From Chloroflexota bacterium (lineage in GTDB: Bacteria > Chloroflexota > Dehalococcoidia > SM23-28-2), in assembly GCA_030691665.1 (NCBI GenBank), contig JAUYDU010000140.1, positions 1 to 11,497 of the forward strand: a stretch of DNA of 11,497 bases, given 5' to 3'. Below, one piece after another: positions 1 through 6,490 of this stretch. The notes below the pieces were generated by a model that saw nothing but the letters and a program-made list of their open reading frames with translations, ran no database searches and was not told where the DNA came from. Every line of letters begins with the position of its first letter. Positions within the stretch are counted from its first letter, which is position 1. The translations under genes were made by a program, and so were the position numbers.

Positions 1-1142
1 GAGGACATCGCCGGAGTTTCTGGTGTCGTACAGGCGCTCCACCACCGGCTGGCGCAGGCCCACCACGGGATAGCCCAGGCTGGGGTAGATGACGTCGTCC
101 TGCCAGCGCTCCAGATAGGTGCTATCCGGCAGGATGAAGTCCGCGTACTCACTGGTCTCATCCATGAAGGGGCTGAAGGTGACGATGAAGGGGATCTTCT
201 CCAGCGCTTTGTGCACCCGCTCTACGTCGGGCGTGGAGAAAGCGGGGTTGGTGTAGTAGGCGAGGAGGGCGCTGGCCTCATAGGGCCCCTGGCCGGTGGC
301 GAACTCGGCGATGTTCTGATAGACCTTGCCCGCCAGGGGGTACTTCTTGGTGCCGGCGTAGTCGATGCGCGGCTGGTTGGCGCCCGCCTTGGCGATGTCG
401 TCCTGCACCACGTCGGCATACTTGGTTAGCGGTGGGTCCCGCTGGGTCAGCACACCGCCGGGCGTATCGATGCTCCCCACCAGAGCATTCAGAGAGTGGA
501 TGGCCATTCGGTTGTAGACGCCGTTGGTCTGCATGGACGAGCCACGGGCGCCGGCAGCGATGGCCGGCTTGGTGGTGGCGAACTCCCGTGCCAGGCGAGT
601 GATGGTCTCCGCGCGGACGCCACTCACCTTCTCTGCCCACTCGGGCGAGTACTCCGCCAGGACCAACTCCGACCACTGGTCGAAGCCCAGGGTGTGGTTC
701 TCCACGAAGTCCTTGTCGTAGAGGTTCTCCTTGATGATGACGTGGGCCAGAGCCAGGGCCAGGGCGCCGTCGGTGCCGGGGCGGATGGGCACCCACTCGT
801 CGGCCTTGGCAGCGGTGACGGAGTAGCGGGTATCCACGTAGACAAGCTTGAAGCGGTTGGGGCGGCCGCGCCGCATGTGGCCGTAGGAGCGCAGGAGCAG
901 TGTGGTGGGTCGCCAGGCCTCCAGGAACGCCCCCCCGAAGCTAATGACGTAACTGGTGTTCACCCAGTCGTAGCCGGCGTAGGCCTTCCAGCCCTGGGTC
1001 AGGTAGTGGGCCTGGGGCGAGCCGTCCTCGCAGATGCTGGAGTGGCCGACATCGTTGGGGGAGCCGTAGGCCTGCAAGAAACGGCCGATGAAGCCGCCCA
1101 TCTGGCCCCGATTGCGGCCGCTCAGGAATACCACCTTGTGGG
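1..1142 (-). pseudogene. Molybdopterin oxidoreductase, PsrA/PhsA/TtrA-like, N-terminally truncated
   Basis: The minus strand reads without a stop from about 1142 to the left edge, giving about 380 residues of a DMSO-reductase-superfamily catalytic subunit. Visible landmarks are HKVVFLSGRN at the broken end, GHSSICEDG (Cys codon at 1030-1032, the expected molybdenum ligand), PGTDGALALALAH, IAAGARGSSMQTNG, GSIDTPGGVL and EYADFILPDSTYLERWQ. This order matches the polysulfide/thiosulfate/tetrathionate reductase branch, exported enzymes reducing sulfur compounds with electrons from quinol. The N-terminal [4Fe-4S] domain and first cofactor-binding segment are missing. Homology stops at about 1143, where a kinase fragment begins on the other strand. 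The frame stays open rightwards to a stop at 1393-1395, so a gene finder may wrongly extend it over the kinase remnant. The C-terminus lies outside the window. Family is well supported; the exact substrate cannot be told. Confidence 0.85.
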
Positions 1143-1310
1143 GTTCGTCGCGATCGCGGATTTCAGCCCGTCGCCTCCCGCGATCTGGCCCGCCGCGGCA
1201 AGCTGGGCCTGCTGGGGATGCAGGAGAGGGCCGAACTGCTGGGCGGCGCCCTGGAGATCTGGTCGCGACCGGGCCAGGGCAGCCGCATCTTTGTGCGGCT
1301 CCAGGCCTAG
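1143..1310 (+). pseudogene. C-terminal remnant of a NarX/DesK-type sensor histidine kinase
   Basis: In the + frame ending at the TAG at 1308-1310, the sequence reads as the end of a HATPase_c domain: RGKLGLLGMQERAELLGG (the G2 box region of HisKA_3-type kinases), then LEIWSRPGQGSRIFVRLQA and a stop. About 50 residues are recognisable. The ATP lid, N box and everything upstream are absent, and no start codon or ribosome site serves it. At about 1143-1158 it abuts the truncated oxidoreductase on the opposite strand. It may be the missing end of the truncated kinase at 4412-5245, which is of the same family, or it may come from another kinase. It cannot make a working kinase by itself. Confidence 0.75.
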
Positions 1311-1344
1311 CCCCCGACCCTTCCGCAAGTACGCTCTCGAAAAC

Positions 1345-1382
1345 CTCCAAGATAGCTCCAGACCATCTCCACATTTCCTCCA
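1345..1382 (+). promoter_or_regulatory. Four CTCCA direct repeats at 11-bp period, putative response-regulator operator
   Basis: CTCCA occurs at 1345, 1356, 1367 and 1378, each exactly 11 bp (one helical turn) from the next. OmpR/PhoB-family regulators bind tandem direct repeats with about this period, and an OmpR-family regulator is encoded at 2472 in the same gene block. The last repeat ends 11 bp before a TACGAT element, so the array covers the -35 position, as in PhoB-type activation. The repeats and spacing are seen directly. Binding by the neighbouring regulator is inference. Confidence 0.6.
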
Positions 1383-1393
1383 CACTTGCCCCC

Positions 1394-1399
1394 TACGAT
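1394..1399 (+). promoter_or_regulatory. Putative -10 element of the copper block promoter
   Basis: TACGAT lies 11 bp after the last CTCCA repeat and 42 bp before the SHOCT gene start. No good -35 hexamer stands at the expected place, which fits an activator-dependent promoter. Transcription would start near 1406 and could run through the SHOCT and cupredoxin genes. Confidence 0.4.
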
Positions 1400-1441
1400 G
1401 GTGATGGAAGGCACAAGCGGCGCAGCGAAAAGGAGTTGGAA

Positions 1442-1678
1442 ATGATGTGGTACGGAGACATGGGGCCTTGGGGCTGGTGGATGGTGGTCGTTGGGAGCTT
1501 GATGTGGATGGGCTTCCTCATTCTCATCGGCTCCATCGCCTGGGCGGCGCTGAGGACGCCTACTGAGCGGACGGAGTACGCCCCTCGCCTCACGCCGCTG
1601 GACCTTCTGAAGACGCGATACGCCCGCGGCGAGATCACGCGGGAAGAGTTCGAGCAGACGAAGCGGGACCTGGCCTGA
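1442..1678 (+). CDS. Small SHOCT-domain membrane protein
   Basis: The 78-residue product starts MMWYGDMGPWGWW, followed by one hydrophobic membrane segment (about residues 13-35, WMVVVGSLMWMGFLILIGSI). It ends in a SHOCT domain (about residues 50-77: DLLKTRYARGEITREEFEQ). SHOCT domains are short C-terminal oligomerisation modules common in small membrane proteins beside metal and stress genes; their exact task is usually unknown. I chose ATG 1442 because AGGAG at 1431-1435 precedes it by 6 nt. The frame is open further upstream, but that part crosses the operator and the kinase remnant. It leads the copper block, 39 nt before the cupredoxin, so the two are probably co-transcribed. The N-terminal Met/Trp-rich stretch could touch copper, but that is speculative. 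Confidence 0.85.
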   Translation: MMWYGDMGPWGWWMVVVGSLMWMGFLILIGSIAWAALRTPTERTEYAPRLTPLDLLKTRYARGEITREEFEQTKRDLA

Positions 1679-1717
1679 GCTGTGGGCCAGTGCCGAAGCA
1701 AGAGAAGGAGGAATAAC

Positions 1718-2368
1718 ATGAAGCGCTTTCTAAGCATCGTCCTCGTTGGCGTAGGCCTGCTGGCCCTGGCCGGCCTGGGGTTCGCCTATCTGGTCCGCCC
1801 TGATGCCGCCAGCACCGCGGCTGCTAGTCCCGATGACGTGACAATATGGGAGTACTCCTTCAGGCCGGCAACCCTGCGAGTCGCCGTTGGCACCACCGTG
1901 ACCTGGACCAATCGCGACGGCGTCGCCCACACCGTGACCGGCCGGAGCGGCGATTGGGGCTCAGGGCTCCTCGCCCAGGGCCAGCAGTTCTCCTACACCT
2001 TCACCCAGCCAGGGACGTACGAGTACTTCTGCGAGCCTCACCCCTGGATGCAGGCCCGTATCGTGGTGGGCGAGGCGACGGGCGAGCCCGCGCCCGATGA
2101 GACCACGCCCACGCCGCCTACTAACCCTGAGGCGCGGAGGGAGCAGATGCGGCAGATGATGGACAGCATGCACGGCCCCGGCTCCTTCGACCAGATGCGC
2201 CAGTGGATGGAGGAGCGCTGGGGGCCGGGCGCCTTCGATGCCATGCTCCAGAACTGCCCCCATGGGGCTGGGAACGGTCCCGCCGGCCAGGGCATGATGG
2301 ACGGCGGCGGCATGATGGACGGCCAAGGGATCATGGGCGGAGGCATGATGGGCGGCCCGCAGCGATAG
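1718..2368 (+). CDS. Membrane-anchored cupredoxin with Met-rich C-terminal tail
   Basis: The 216-residue product has an N-terminal signal or anchor segment (residues 4-24). A plastocyanin/amicyanin-like cupredoxin domain follows (about 40-117). The type 1 copper ligands are all present: His71 in VAHTV, then Cys105, His108 and Met111 in YFCEPHPWM. A Pro/Thr linker (124-136) leads to a tail rich in Met, His and Gly (residues 143-213, with MRQMMDSMHG and repeated MMDG/MMGG units) resembling Cu(I)-binding Met motifs. The protein would sit outside the membrane, carrying electrons or binding and buffering copper. The start is ATG 1718, with AGGAGG at 1706-1711. It follows the SHOCT gene and precedes a two-component pair whose kinase loop carries similar Met motifs. 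The fold is secure; the split between electron transfer and copper handling is inferred. Confidence 0.9.
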   Translation: MKRFLSIVLVGVGLLALAGLGFAYLVRPDAASTAAASPDDVTIWEYSFRPATLRVAVGTTVTWTNRDGVAHTVTGRSGDWGSGLLAQGQQFSYTFTQPGTYEYFCEPHPWMQARIVVGEATGEPAPDETTPTPPTNPEARREQMRQMMDSMHGPGSFDQMRQWMEERWGPGAFDAMLQNCPHGAGNGPAGQGMMDGGGMMDGQGIMGGGMMGGPQR

Positions 2369-2416
2369 CGCATTCGGCGTTCGCCGCCGCCGACGCAGGG
2401 GGAGCGGCCCTCGGGT

Positions 2417-2444
2417 TTGCTCCCTCTTGCCTTTGGGGTAGGAT
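2417..2444 (+). promoter_or_regulatory. Putative sigma70-type promoter of the response regulator/kinase pair
   Basis: TTGCTC (2417-2422) and TAGGAT (2439-2444) are separated by 16 bp in the 103-nt gap between the cupredoxin stop and the regulator start. Transcription would begin near 2451, leaving a leader of about 20 nt. The match is only moderate, and read-through from the upstream genes is equally possible. Confidence 0.35.
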
Positions 2445-2471
2445 GGAAGGAGACCTCCTACGAGCAACGAC

Positions 2472-3179
2472 ATGCCTGCACAGACCGTCTTGGTGGTGGA
2501 CGACGAGGCGCACATCGTCGAGACCCTGCGCCTCTACCTGGAGAGGGATGGCTTCCGGGTGATCCCCGCCTATGACGGCCGCGCCGCCCTGGAGTTGGCC
2601 GAGCGGGAGAAGCCGGACCTTATCGTCCTAGACCTGATGCTGCCCGAGGTGAGCGGCTTCGACGTCTGCCGCACCATCCGCAGCCGCTCTCAGGTACCTA
2701 TCATCATGCTCACCGCCCGCTCGGAGGAGGTCGATAAGCTCATAGGCCTGGAGTTGGGCGCCGACGACTACGTCACTAAGCCCTTTAGCCCGCGGGAGGT
2801 GGCCGCGCGAGTGCGCGCCGTCCTGCGGCGAGCCGCGCTGACAGCAGAAGCGCCGCCATCGGAGCGGCTGGCCGTCGGCGAACTGCGCATCGATCTGGAC
2901 CGCCACGAGGTCCGCTGCGGCGACGCCCTCATATCCCTTACACCCACGGAATTTCGCCTGCTGGCGACGCTGGCCCGTCAGCCGGGCCGCGTCTACAGCC
3001 GCGCCCAGCTCGTGGAGGCAGCCCAAGGGTACGAATTCGAGGGGTATGATCGGACCATCGACTCTCACATCAAGAACCTGCGGCGCAAGCTTTCCGACCG
3101 GCCCGGTTGTCGCATCGTGACCGTCCACGGCCTGGGCTACAAGCTGGAGGAGAGCGCTGGGGAAGGAGCCCGCCCATGA
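2472..3179 (+). CDS. OmpR/PhoB-family response regulator (copper block)
   Basis: This 235-residue two-domain regulator is of standard family length. The receiver domain (5-117) shows the acidic pair Asp10/Asp11, phosphoacceptor Asp54 in IVLDLMLP, Thr81 in MLTAR and Lys103 in VTKPF. The winged-helix DNA-binding domain (130-228) shows LTPTEFRLL and the wing IVTVHGLGYKL. Phosphorylation by the overlapping kinase at 3176 should promote binding to tandem direct repeats. The 11-bp CTCCA array at 1345-1382 is the obvious local candidate. ATG 2472 fits the family N-terminus, although the nearest AGGAG (2448-2452) is 19 nt away, too far for normal use, so initiation may be leaderless-like. The gene's 3' end overlaps the kinase start as ATGA, indicating translational coupling. 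A CusR-like copper role is inferred from the neighbours. Confidence 0.93.
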   Translation: MPAQTVLVVDDEAHIVETLRLYLERDGFRVIPAYDGRAALELAEREKPDLIVLDLMLPEVSGFDVCRTIRSRSQVPIIMLTARSEEVDKLIGLELGADDYVTKPFSPREVAARVRAVLRRAALTAEAPPSERLAVGELRIDLDRHEVRCGDALISLTPTEFRLLATLARQPGRVYSRAQLVEAAQGYEFEGYDRTIDSHIKNLRRKLSDRPGCRIVTVHGLGYKLEESAGEGARP

Positions 3180-4321
3180 CGGCCGTACCGTTCGCAAGCA
3201 GCTTCAACACGAAGCTCATCCTGGCCTTCGCCGCTACGGCCCTGGCCGCGGTCGCCCTGACCTCCTTCCTCATGGAGCGCTTCACCACCAGCGAGTTCCG
3301 GTCTTACGTCATGGACCGCCAGATGATGGAGCAGCACATGGGCGACGGGCCGCCCTCCATGGACCGCATGATGGAGGGCGGCCCCATGATGGGAACGCGG
3401 GAGGACGCCTTCCTGGCCGACATGCGACGCTCCCTATGGATATCGGGCGGCCTGGTGGCGGCGGCGGCCCTGGGCCTGGCCGTCGTCATCTCCCGTCAGA
3501 TCACTGGACCGGTGCGACGGCTAGCCGCCGCCACGGCCGACATCGCCCGCGGCAAGCTCGATACCCGGATCGAGAGCCCCGGCAACGACGAGCTGGGGCA
3601 ACTGAGCAAGTCCTTCAACAGCATGGCCGCGGCCCTCCAGCGGCAGGAGGAAGAGCGCCGGGCGATGATAGCGGACATCGCCCACGAGCTGCGTACCCCC
3701 CTCTCGGTGCTGCGGGGAAACCTGGAGGCCATGCTGGACGGCCTGCTGGAGCCAGAGCAGGAGCAACTGAGCGTGCTTCACGAGCAGTCGGCGGCCCTCT
3801 CCCGCCTTATCGACGATCTGCGCACCCTCTCGCTGGCGGCGGAAGGCCAACTCCAACTGCATCGCCACCCGGCGGACGTCGGTGAGCTGGCGCGGCGGGT
3901 GGTAGCGGAGATGGAAGCCGGCGCCAGGGAGCGTCAGATCGCCCTCTGCGTCGAGGCGCCAGAAGGCCTTCCCCGCCCGATCCTGGACAGCGACCGCATC
4001 GGCCAGGTGCTGCGCAACCTCATCGACAACGCGCTGCGCCACTCGGCCGCCGGTGGCAGCGTCAGGGTCAATGTGCGGGCCGCCGAGGAACGGGTCATCG
4101 TGTCGGTCGCGGACGCCGGCGCTGGCGTCGCTCCCGAGGAGTTGCCCCACGTCTTCGACCGCTTCTACCGGGCCGACAGCTCGCGGGCGCGGGCCACCGG
4201 CGGCTCCGGCCTGGGCCTGGCCATCGTCAAGCAGCTCGTGGAGGCTCACGGCGGCCAGGTCTGGGCCGAAAGCGAGCTGGGCCGGGGAAGCGTCTTCTCC
4301 TTCGCTCTGCCTCTTCGCTAG
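3176..4321 (+). CDS. Sensor histidine kinase with Met-rich sensor loop, CusS-like
   Basis: This 381-residue membrane kinase has a first membrane segment at about 13-33. An extracytoplasmic loop (34-86) is dense in Met (MDRQMMEQHM, MDRMMEGGPMM), and a second membrane segment lies at about 87-107. Then come a HAMP domain (107-158), a HisKA domain with His170 in IAHELRTP, and HATPase_c with N box around Asn285 (LRNLIDNALRHS), G1 DAGAGV (313-318), F box around FDRFYR and G2 GGSGLGLAI (342-350). All catalytic boxes are intact. Start ATG 3176 overlaps the regulator stop, with AAGGAG at 3163-3168; the frame is open upstream inside the regulator gene but that is not coding for this protein. The short Met-rich loop suggests direct sensing of Cu(I) or Ag(I). 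This is inference, supported by the cupredoxin in the same block. Confidence 0.93.
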   Translation: MTAVPFASSFNTKLILAFAATALAAVALTSFLMERFTTSEFRSYVMDRQMMEQHMGDGPPSMDRMMEGGPMMGTREDAFLADMRRSLWISGGLVAAAALGLAVVISRQITGPVRRLAAATADIARGKLDTRIESPGNDELGQLSKSFNSMAAALQRQEEERRAMIADIAHELRTPLSVLRGNLEAMLDGLLEPEQEQLSVLHEQSAALSRLIDDLRTLSLAAEGQLQLHRHPADVGELARRVVAEMEAGARERQIALCVEAPEGLPRPILDSDRIGQVLRNLIDNALRHSAAGGSVRVNVRAAEERVIVSVADAGAGVAPEELPHVFDRFYRADSSRARATGGSGLGLAIVKQLVEAHGGQVWAESELGRGSVFSFALPLR

Positions 4322-4323
4322 AG

Positions 4324-4351
4324 CCTCGGTAGGCCGAGACAACCACCGAGG
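4324..4351 (+). terminator. Two mutually exclusive hairpins after the kinase
   Basis: CCTCGGT (4324-4330) can pair with ACCGAGG (4345-4351). Alternatively CTCGG (4325-4329) can pair with CCGAG (4334-4338). Both use the same 5' arm. The site lies just after the kinase stop and before the next promoter. There is no T-run, so an intrinsic terminator is doubtful; an RNA end-stabilising or attenuating fold is possible. Confidence 0.3.
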
Positions 4352-4365
4352 GCTATGTTGGAATG

Positions 4366-4383
4366 TGGTATACTAGATACTAG
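4366..4383 (+). promoter_or_regulatory. Extended -10 promoter with tandem ATACTAG repeat
   Basis: TGGTATACT (4366-4374) is a good extended -10 motif, and ATACTAG is repeated in tandem at 4370-4376 and 4377-4383. No clear -35 is visible, as is usual for extended -10 promoters. It lies 29 nt upstream of the proposed kinase start at 4412 and argues against the in-frame ATG at 4355, which would precede it. Confidence 0.45.
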
Positions 4384-4411
4384 CTCGGAGTATCCCTCCA
4401 GTAGTCCAGTG

Positions 4412-5245
4412 ATGACCAAGAGCGTAGTGCACAGTGGCGGTGGGGGGAGGGCCGGGCCTGTCGGCGCAGGCCTGACCAGCGCTGTGCGCCCCGTCCTGCG
4501 CCTGGCCGGCTGGGTCGCTTCCCTCCCCCTACTCTACAAGATCCTGCTCTCGAGCTCGCTTCTGGCCGCCGGCACTGTCGTCTTTGCGGTGTGGGTGACG
4601 TCAGAGCACATCGCCAAGAGTCCCGGCGGCGGCACCCACTGGGGCATCGCCAGCGGCCTCATCGTAGCGGGCCTTGGCGTCGTCATCGCCATCAACTTCG
4701 GCGCCATGAAGGTCGCCGTCCGCCCGATTCAGACCCTGGCGGAGGCAATGGAGCGGGTGGGCCAGGGCGCGTATGGCACGCGGGCTCAGAAGCAGCGCGT
4801 CAGCGATAGTCAGATCGAGCGGGCCATCGACGCCTTCAACCGCATGGCCCAGTCTCTGGAGGAGCAGCGGCAGCAGCTCGTTCGCCTCTCCTCTCAGGTG
4901 CTCGCCGCCGAGGAGGAAGAACGGAAACGGGTCGCCCGCGAGCTCCACGACGACACCAGCCAGGCGCTGACTACGATACTAGTCGGACTGCGGGGCCTGG
5001 AGGGCGCGCGTGGCCGGCGGGTGGTGGTGGAGCGGGTGGAGGCCCTGCGCGAGGTGGTCACCAGCGCTATGCAGGGCGTGCGGCGGCTGGACACCATGGC
5101 CATCGAGGTGCGGGACAACGGCGACATCGCCGTGAACACAGGAGCCATCACCAAGGGCGGAAAGAACAACCCGCTGCGGACGGTGCCGTACCCGCCGAGG
5201 GCAGTTTCAAGGAGCGCCGCCGGAGAGCGCGCTCAGGAGACATAA
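4412..5245 (+). CDS. Truncated NarX/DesK-type kinase fused to a Rieske-like tail
   Basis: From ATG 4412 the product is 277 residues. There are membrane segments at about 41-63 and 77-97, a HAMP region (98-152), a short coiled coil, then a HisKA_3 phosphoacceptor segment with His179 in RKRVARELHDDTSQALT, ending at GVRRL (residue 226). A normal kinase would continue with the HATPase_c domain; here it is absent. From residue 227 (base 5090) the frame continues as DTMAIEVRDNGDIAVNTGAIT and runs to the stop. This tail looks like the C-terminal strand of a Rieske iron-sulfur subunit, whose sequence is typically RPLDTM followed by such a tail. The protein could be phosphorylated but not bind ATP. 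No good ribosome site is seen; in-frame GTG 4409 and ATG 4355 are alternatives. The kinase part is secure. The Rieske assignment is from memory and less certain. Confidence 0.75.
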   Translation: MTKSVVHSGGGGRAGPVGAGLTSAVRPVLRLAGWVASLPLLYKILLSSSLLAAGTVVFAVWVTSEHIAKSPGGGTHWGIASGLIVAGLGVVIAINFGAMKVAVRPIQTLAEAMERVGQGAYGTRAQKQRVSDSQIERAIDAFNRMAQSLEEQRQQLVRLSSQVLAAEEEERKRVARELHDDTSQALTTILVGLRGLEGARGRRVVVERVEALREVVTSAMQGVRRLDTMAIEVRDNGDIAVNTGAITKGGKNNPLRTVPYPPRAVSRSAAGERAQET

Positions 5246-5271
5246 GTGCCACGGCATAAAGCGAGAAGCTG

Positions 5272-5976
5272 ATGGAAGGACGGCGGGTGCTGGTTAGGCC
5301 GGGCGTACGGTCACGCGTGCCCTTGATCCTGTTCATCGTCTCGTTTGCTGCGGCGGCCGTCCTGCTGGCACTTGGCATTGGCGGCCTCGTCGTCAACCCT
5401 TCGTCAGGCCGGGTCGAGCTCCCATACCGGGGCGACGTAGAGGCGGTGCTGAATCGCACGAGCTCCGCCCCGGTGGCTCCTCTGCCTGCTACCCCACCCA
5501 GTAGCGCCCCCATCTCGCGAATGGTCATCGAGGCCATCGGCGTGGATGCAGCCGTTGTTGTCCGCGGCCTGGACGCTCAGGCCGTACCGGAGGAGCCCGG
5601 GGCACCGGACGTCGTCGCCTGGTACGACTTCAGCAGCCGGCCAGGCGCGGGGAGCAACGCCGTCTTCGCCGGCCACGTCGACTGGACCTACGATGGCCGC
5701 CCGGGGCCGGCTGTCTTTTGGAGCTTGAAGGATCTGAAGCCAGGGGACATCGTGCGCGTCCTCATGGAGGACGGCACCCAGTACGACTACGCGGTCACCG
5801 CCAACTTCGCTGTCCCCTACGACGATCCGAAAGCGGTCGAGGTGATGGGCCCTACCCCCAACGACGTTATCACGCTCATCACCTGTGGCGGCATCTGGAC
5901 GCCCGACCTCAGCCTGCCCCTCGGTGGCAACTATTCGCACCGAATCATCGTGAGGGCGGAGAGGGTTGTGGCTTGA
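5272..5976 (+). CDS. Class F-type sortase (membrane-anchored transpeptidase)
   Basis: The 234-residue product has an N-terminal membrane segment (about 16-41), a Pro/Ser-rich stalk (62-80) and a sortase beta-barrel domain (81-232). The catalytic triad is visible: His135 in FAGHVDW, Cys205 in TLITCGG and Arg224 in YSHRIIVRA. Sortases cleave a C-terminal sorting signal on exported proteins and transfer them to the cell envelope, or link pilin subunits. The domain style matches the class F group of actinobacteria and Chloroflexi. No LPxTG-like substrate is encoded in the window. ATG 5272 lacks a strong ribosome site; GTG 5287 is possible. It lies 26 nt after the chimeric kinase stop, so the present promoter arrangement may be an accident of the rearrangement. 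Confidence 0.9.
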   Translation: MEGRRVLVRPGVRSRVPLILFIVSFAAAAVLLALGIGGLVVNPSSGRVELPYRGDVEAVLNRTSSAPVAPLPATPPSSAPISRMVIEAIGVDAAVVVRGLDAQAVPEEPGAPDVVAWYDFSSRPGAGSNAVFAGHVDWTYDGRPGPAVFWSLKDLKPGDIVRVLMEDGTQYDYAVTANFAVPYDDPKAVEVMGPTPNDVITLITCGGIWTPDLSLPLGGNYSHRIIVRAERVVA

Positions 5977-6065
5977 CGCATCGAAGAATCTAGGTAGGAG
6001 GCAGCGTGGATGGGTTTGGCCTTGTCTGGTCCGCTCGTCGCGCGCCCATTCACCCTTCGTAGGCG

Positions 6066-6073
6066 AAAGGAGG
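6066..6073 (+). promoter_or_regulatory. Ribosome binding site fixing the YHS GTG start
   Basis: AAAGGAGG ends 6 nt before GTG 6080. It supports this start over the longer open frame beginning further upstream, whose extra residues do not look like protein. Confidence 0.7.
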
Positions 6074-6079
6074 ACGAAC

Positions 6080-6226
6080 GTGGCGAAAGACCCGGTCTGT
6101 GGCATGGATGTGGACGAAAGGACGGCCAGAGCTACATCAACCTATCAGGGCAAGACCTACTGCTTCTGCTCGCCGGGTTGCAAGGAGACCTTTGACGAAA
6201 ACCCGGAGAAGTTCGCCGGCAAGTAG
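6080..6226 (+). CDS. YHS-domain metal-binding miniprotein
   Basis: This 48-residue product is nearly nothing but a YHS domain: DPVCGMDV (Cys7), then YQGKTYCFCSPGCKETF (Cys28, Cys30, Cys34) and a conserved end NPEKFAGK. YHS domains bind heavy metals and occur alone or fused to copper P-type ATPases and mercury or phenol-degradation proteins. As a free cytoplasmic module it may bind Cu(I) or another soft metal, or pass it to a partner. Start GTG 6080 is set by a strong AAAGGAGG. It stands alone 103 nt after the sortase, with no P-type ATPase in the window, but it lies near the copper block and may belong to the same metal response. Confidence 0.88.
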   Translation: MAKDPVCGMDVDERTARATSTYQGKTYCFCSPGCKETFDENPEKFAGK

Positions 6227-6279
6227 GTGCGTTGGCAGATGCAACAGGAGCCCATCATCAAGCTGTATAACCTCTCTGG

Positions 6280-6302
6280 AGCCGAGGACTCCTAGTCCGG
6301 CT
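6280..6302 (+). terminator. Hairpin after the YHS gene
   Basis: AGCC and GGACT pair with AGTCC and GGCT, giving nine base pairs with a 2-nt bulge and a 3-nt loop, 54 nt after the YHS stop. No T-run follows, so it is at best a weak or factor-assisted terminator. Confidence 0.3.
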
Positions 6303-6463
6303 GGGGACCTTCGCCGTCTTCGGGCCGTGGGAGCGAAAGATCCGCCGAGAGGCCGTGAGGGCGCTCGGACTGCGCCCCGAAAGGTTCGGTTGATTCAGCA
6401 GTAAGTCCAGAAGTCCAGGAAACACGCAAAGAGGTTAGGGGGACTAGAACACATGTTTGCCGA

Positions 6464-6490
6464 CCCCGAGGGGGATTCGGGGCCCCTCGG
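6464..6490. repeat. Overlapping GC-rich inverted repeats
   Basis: CCGAGGGG (6466-6473) pairs with CCCCTCGG (6483-6490), and CCCCGA (6464-6469) pairs with TCGGGG (6477-6482). The two folds exclude each other. There is no gene beside it and no T-run. Its role is unknown. Confidence 0.4.

Noticed and set aside
278..796. Minus-strand open frame of 172 codons
   Set aside because: It is out of frame with the oxidoreductase, whose conserved motifs read in another minus frame.
496..1404. Plus-strand open frame of 302 codons
   Set aside because: Its first two thirds are antisense to the oxidoreductase. The kinase remnant lies in a different + frame, so this is a shadow.
1393..1737. Minus-strand open frame over the SHOCT gene
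   Set aside because: The + strand frame has a ribosome site, a membrane segment and a SHOCT domain; this one has none.
2448..2459. AGGAG as ribosome site of the response regulator, within the palindrome AGGAGACCTCCT
   Set aside because: It sits 19 nt from the start codon, too far for normal function. The palindrome is short and may be chance.
3521..4342. Minus-strand open frame of 273 codons
   Set aside because: It is antisense to the intact histidine kinase and has no recognisable motif.
6006..6063. Short GTG-started frame after AGGAGG, a possible leader peptide before the YHS gene
   Set aside because: It has only 18 codons with no regulatory residue pattern, and the YHS gene has its own strong ribosome site.
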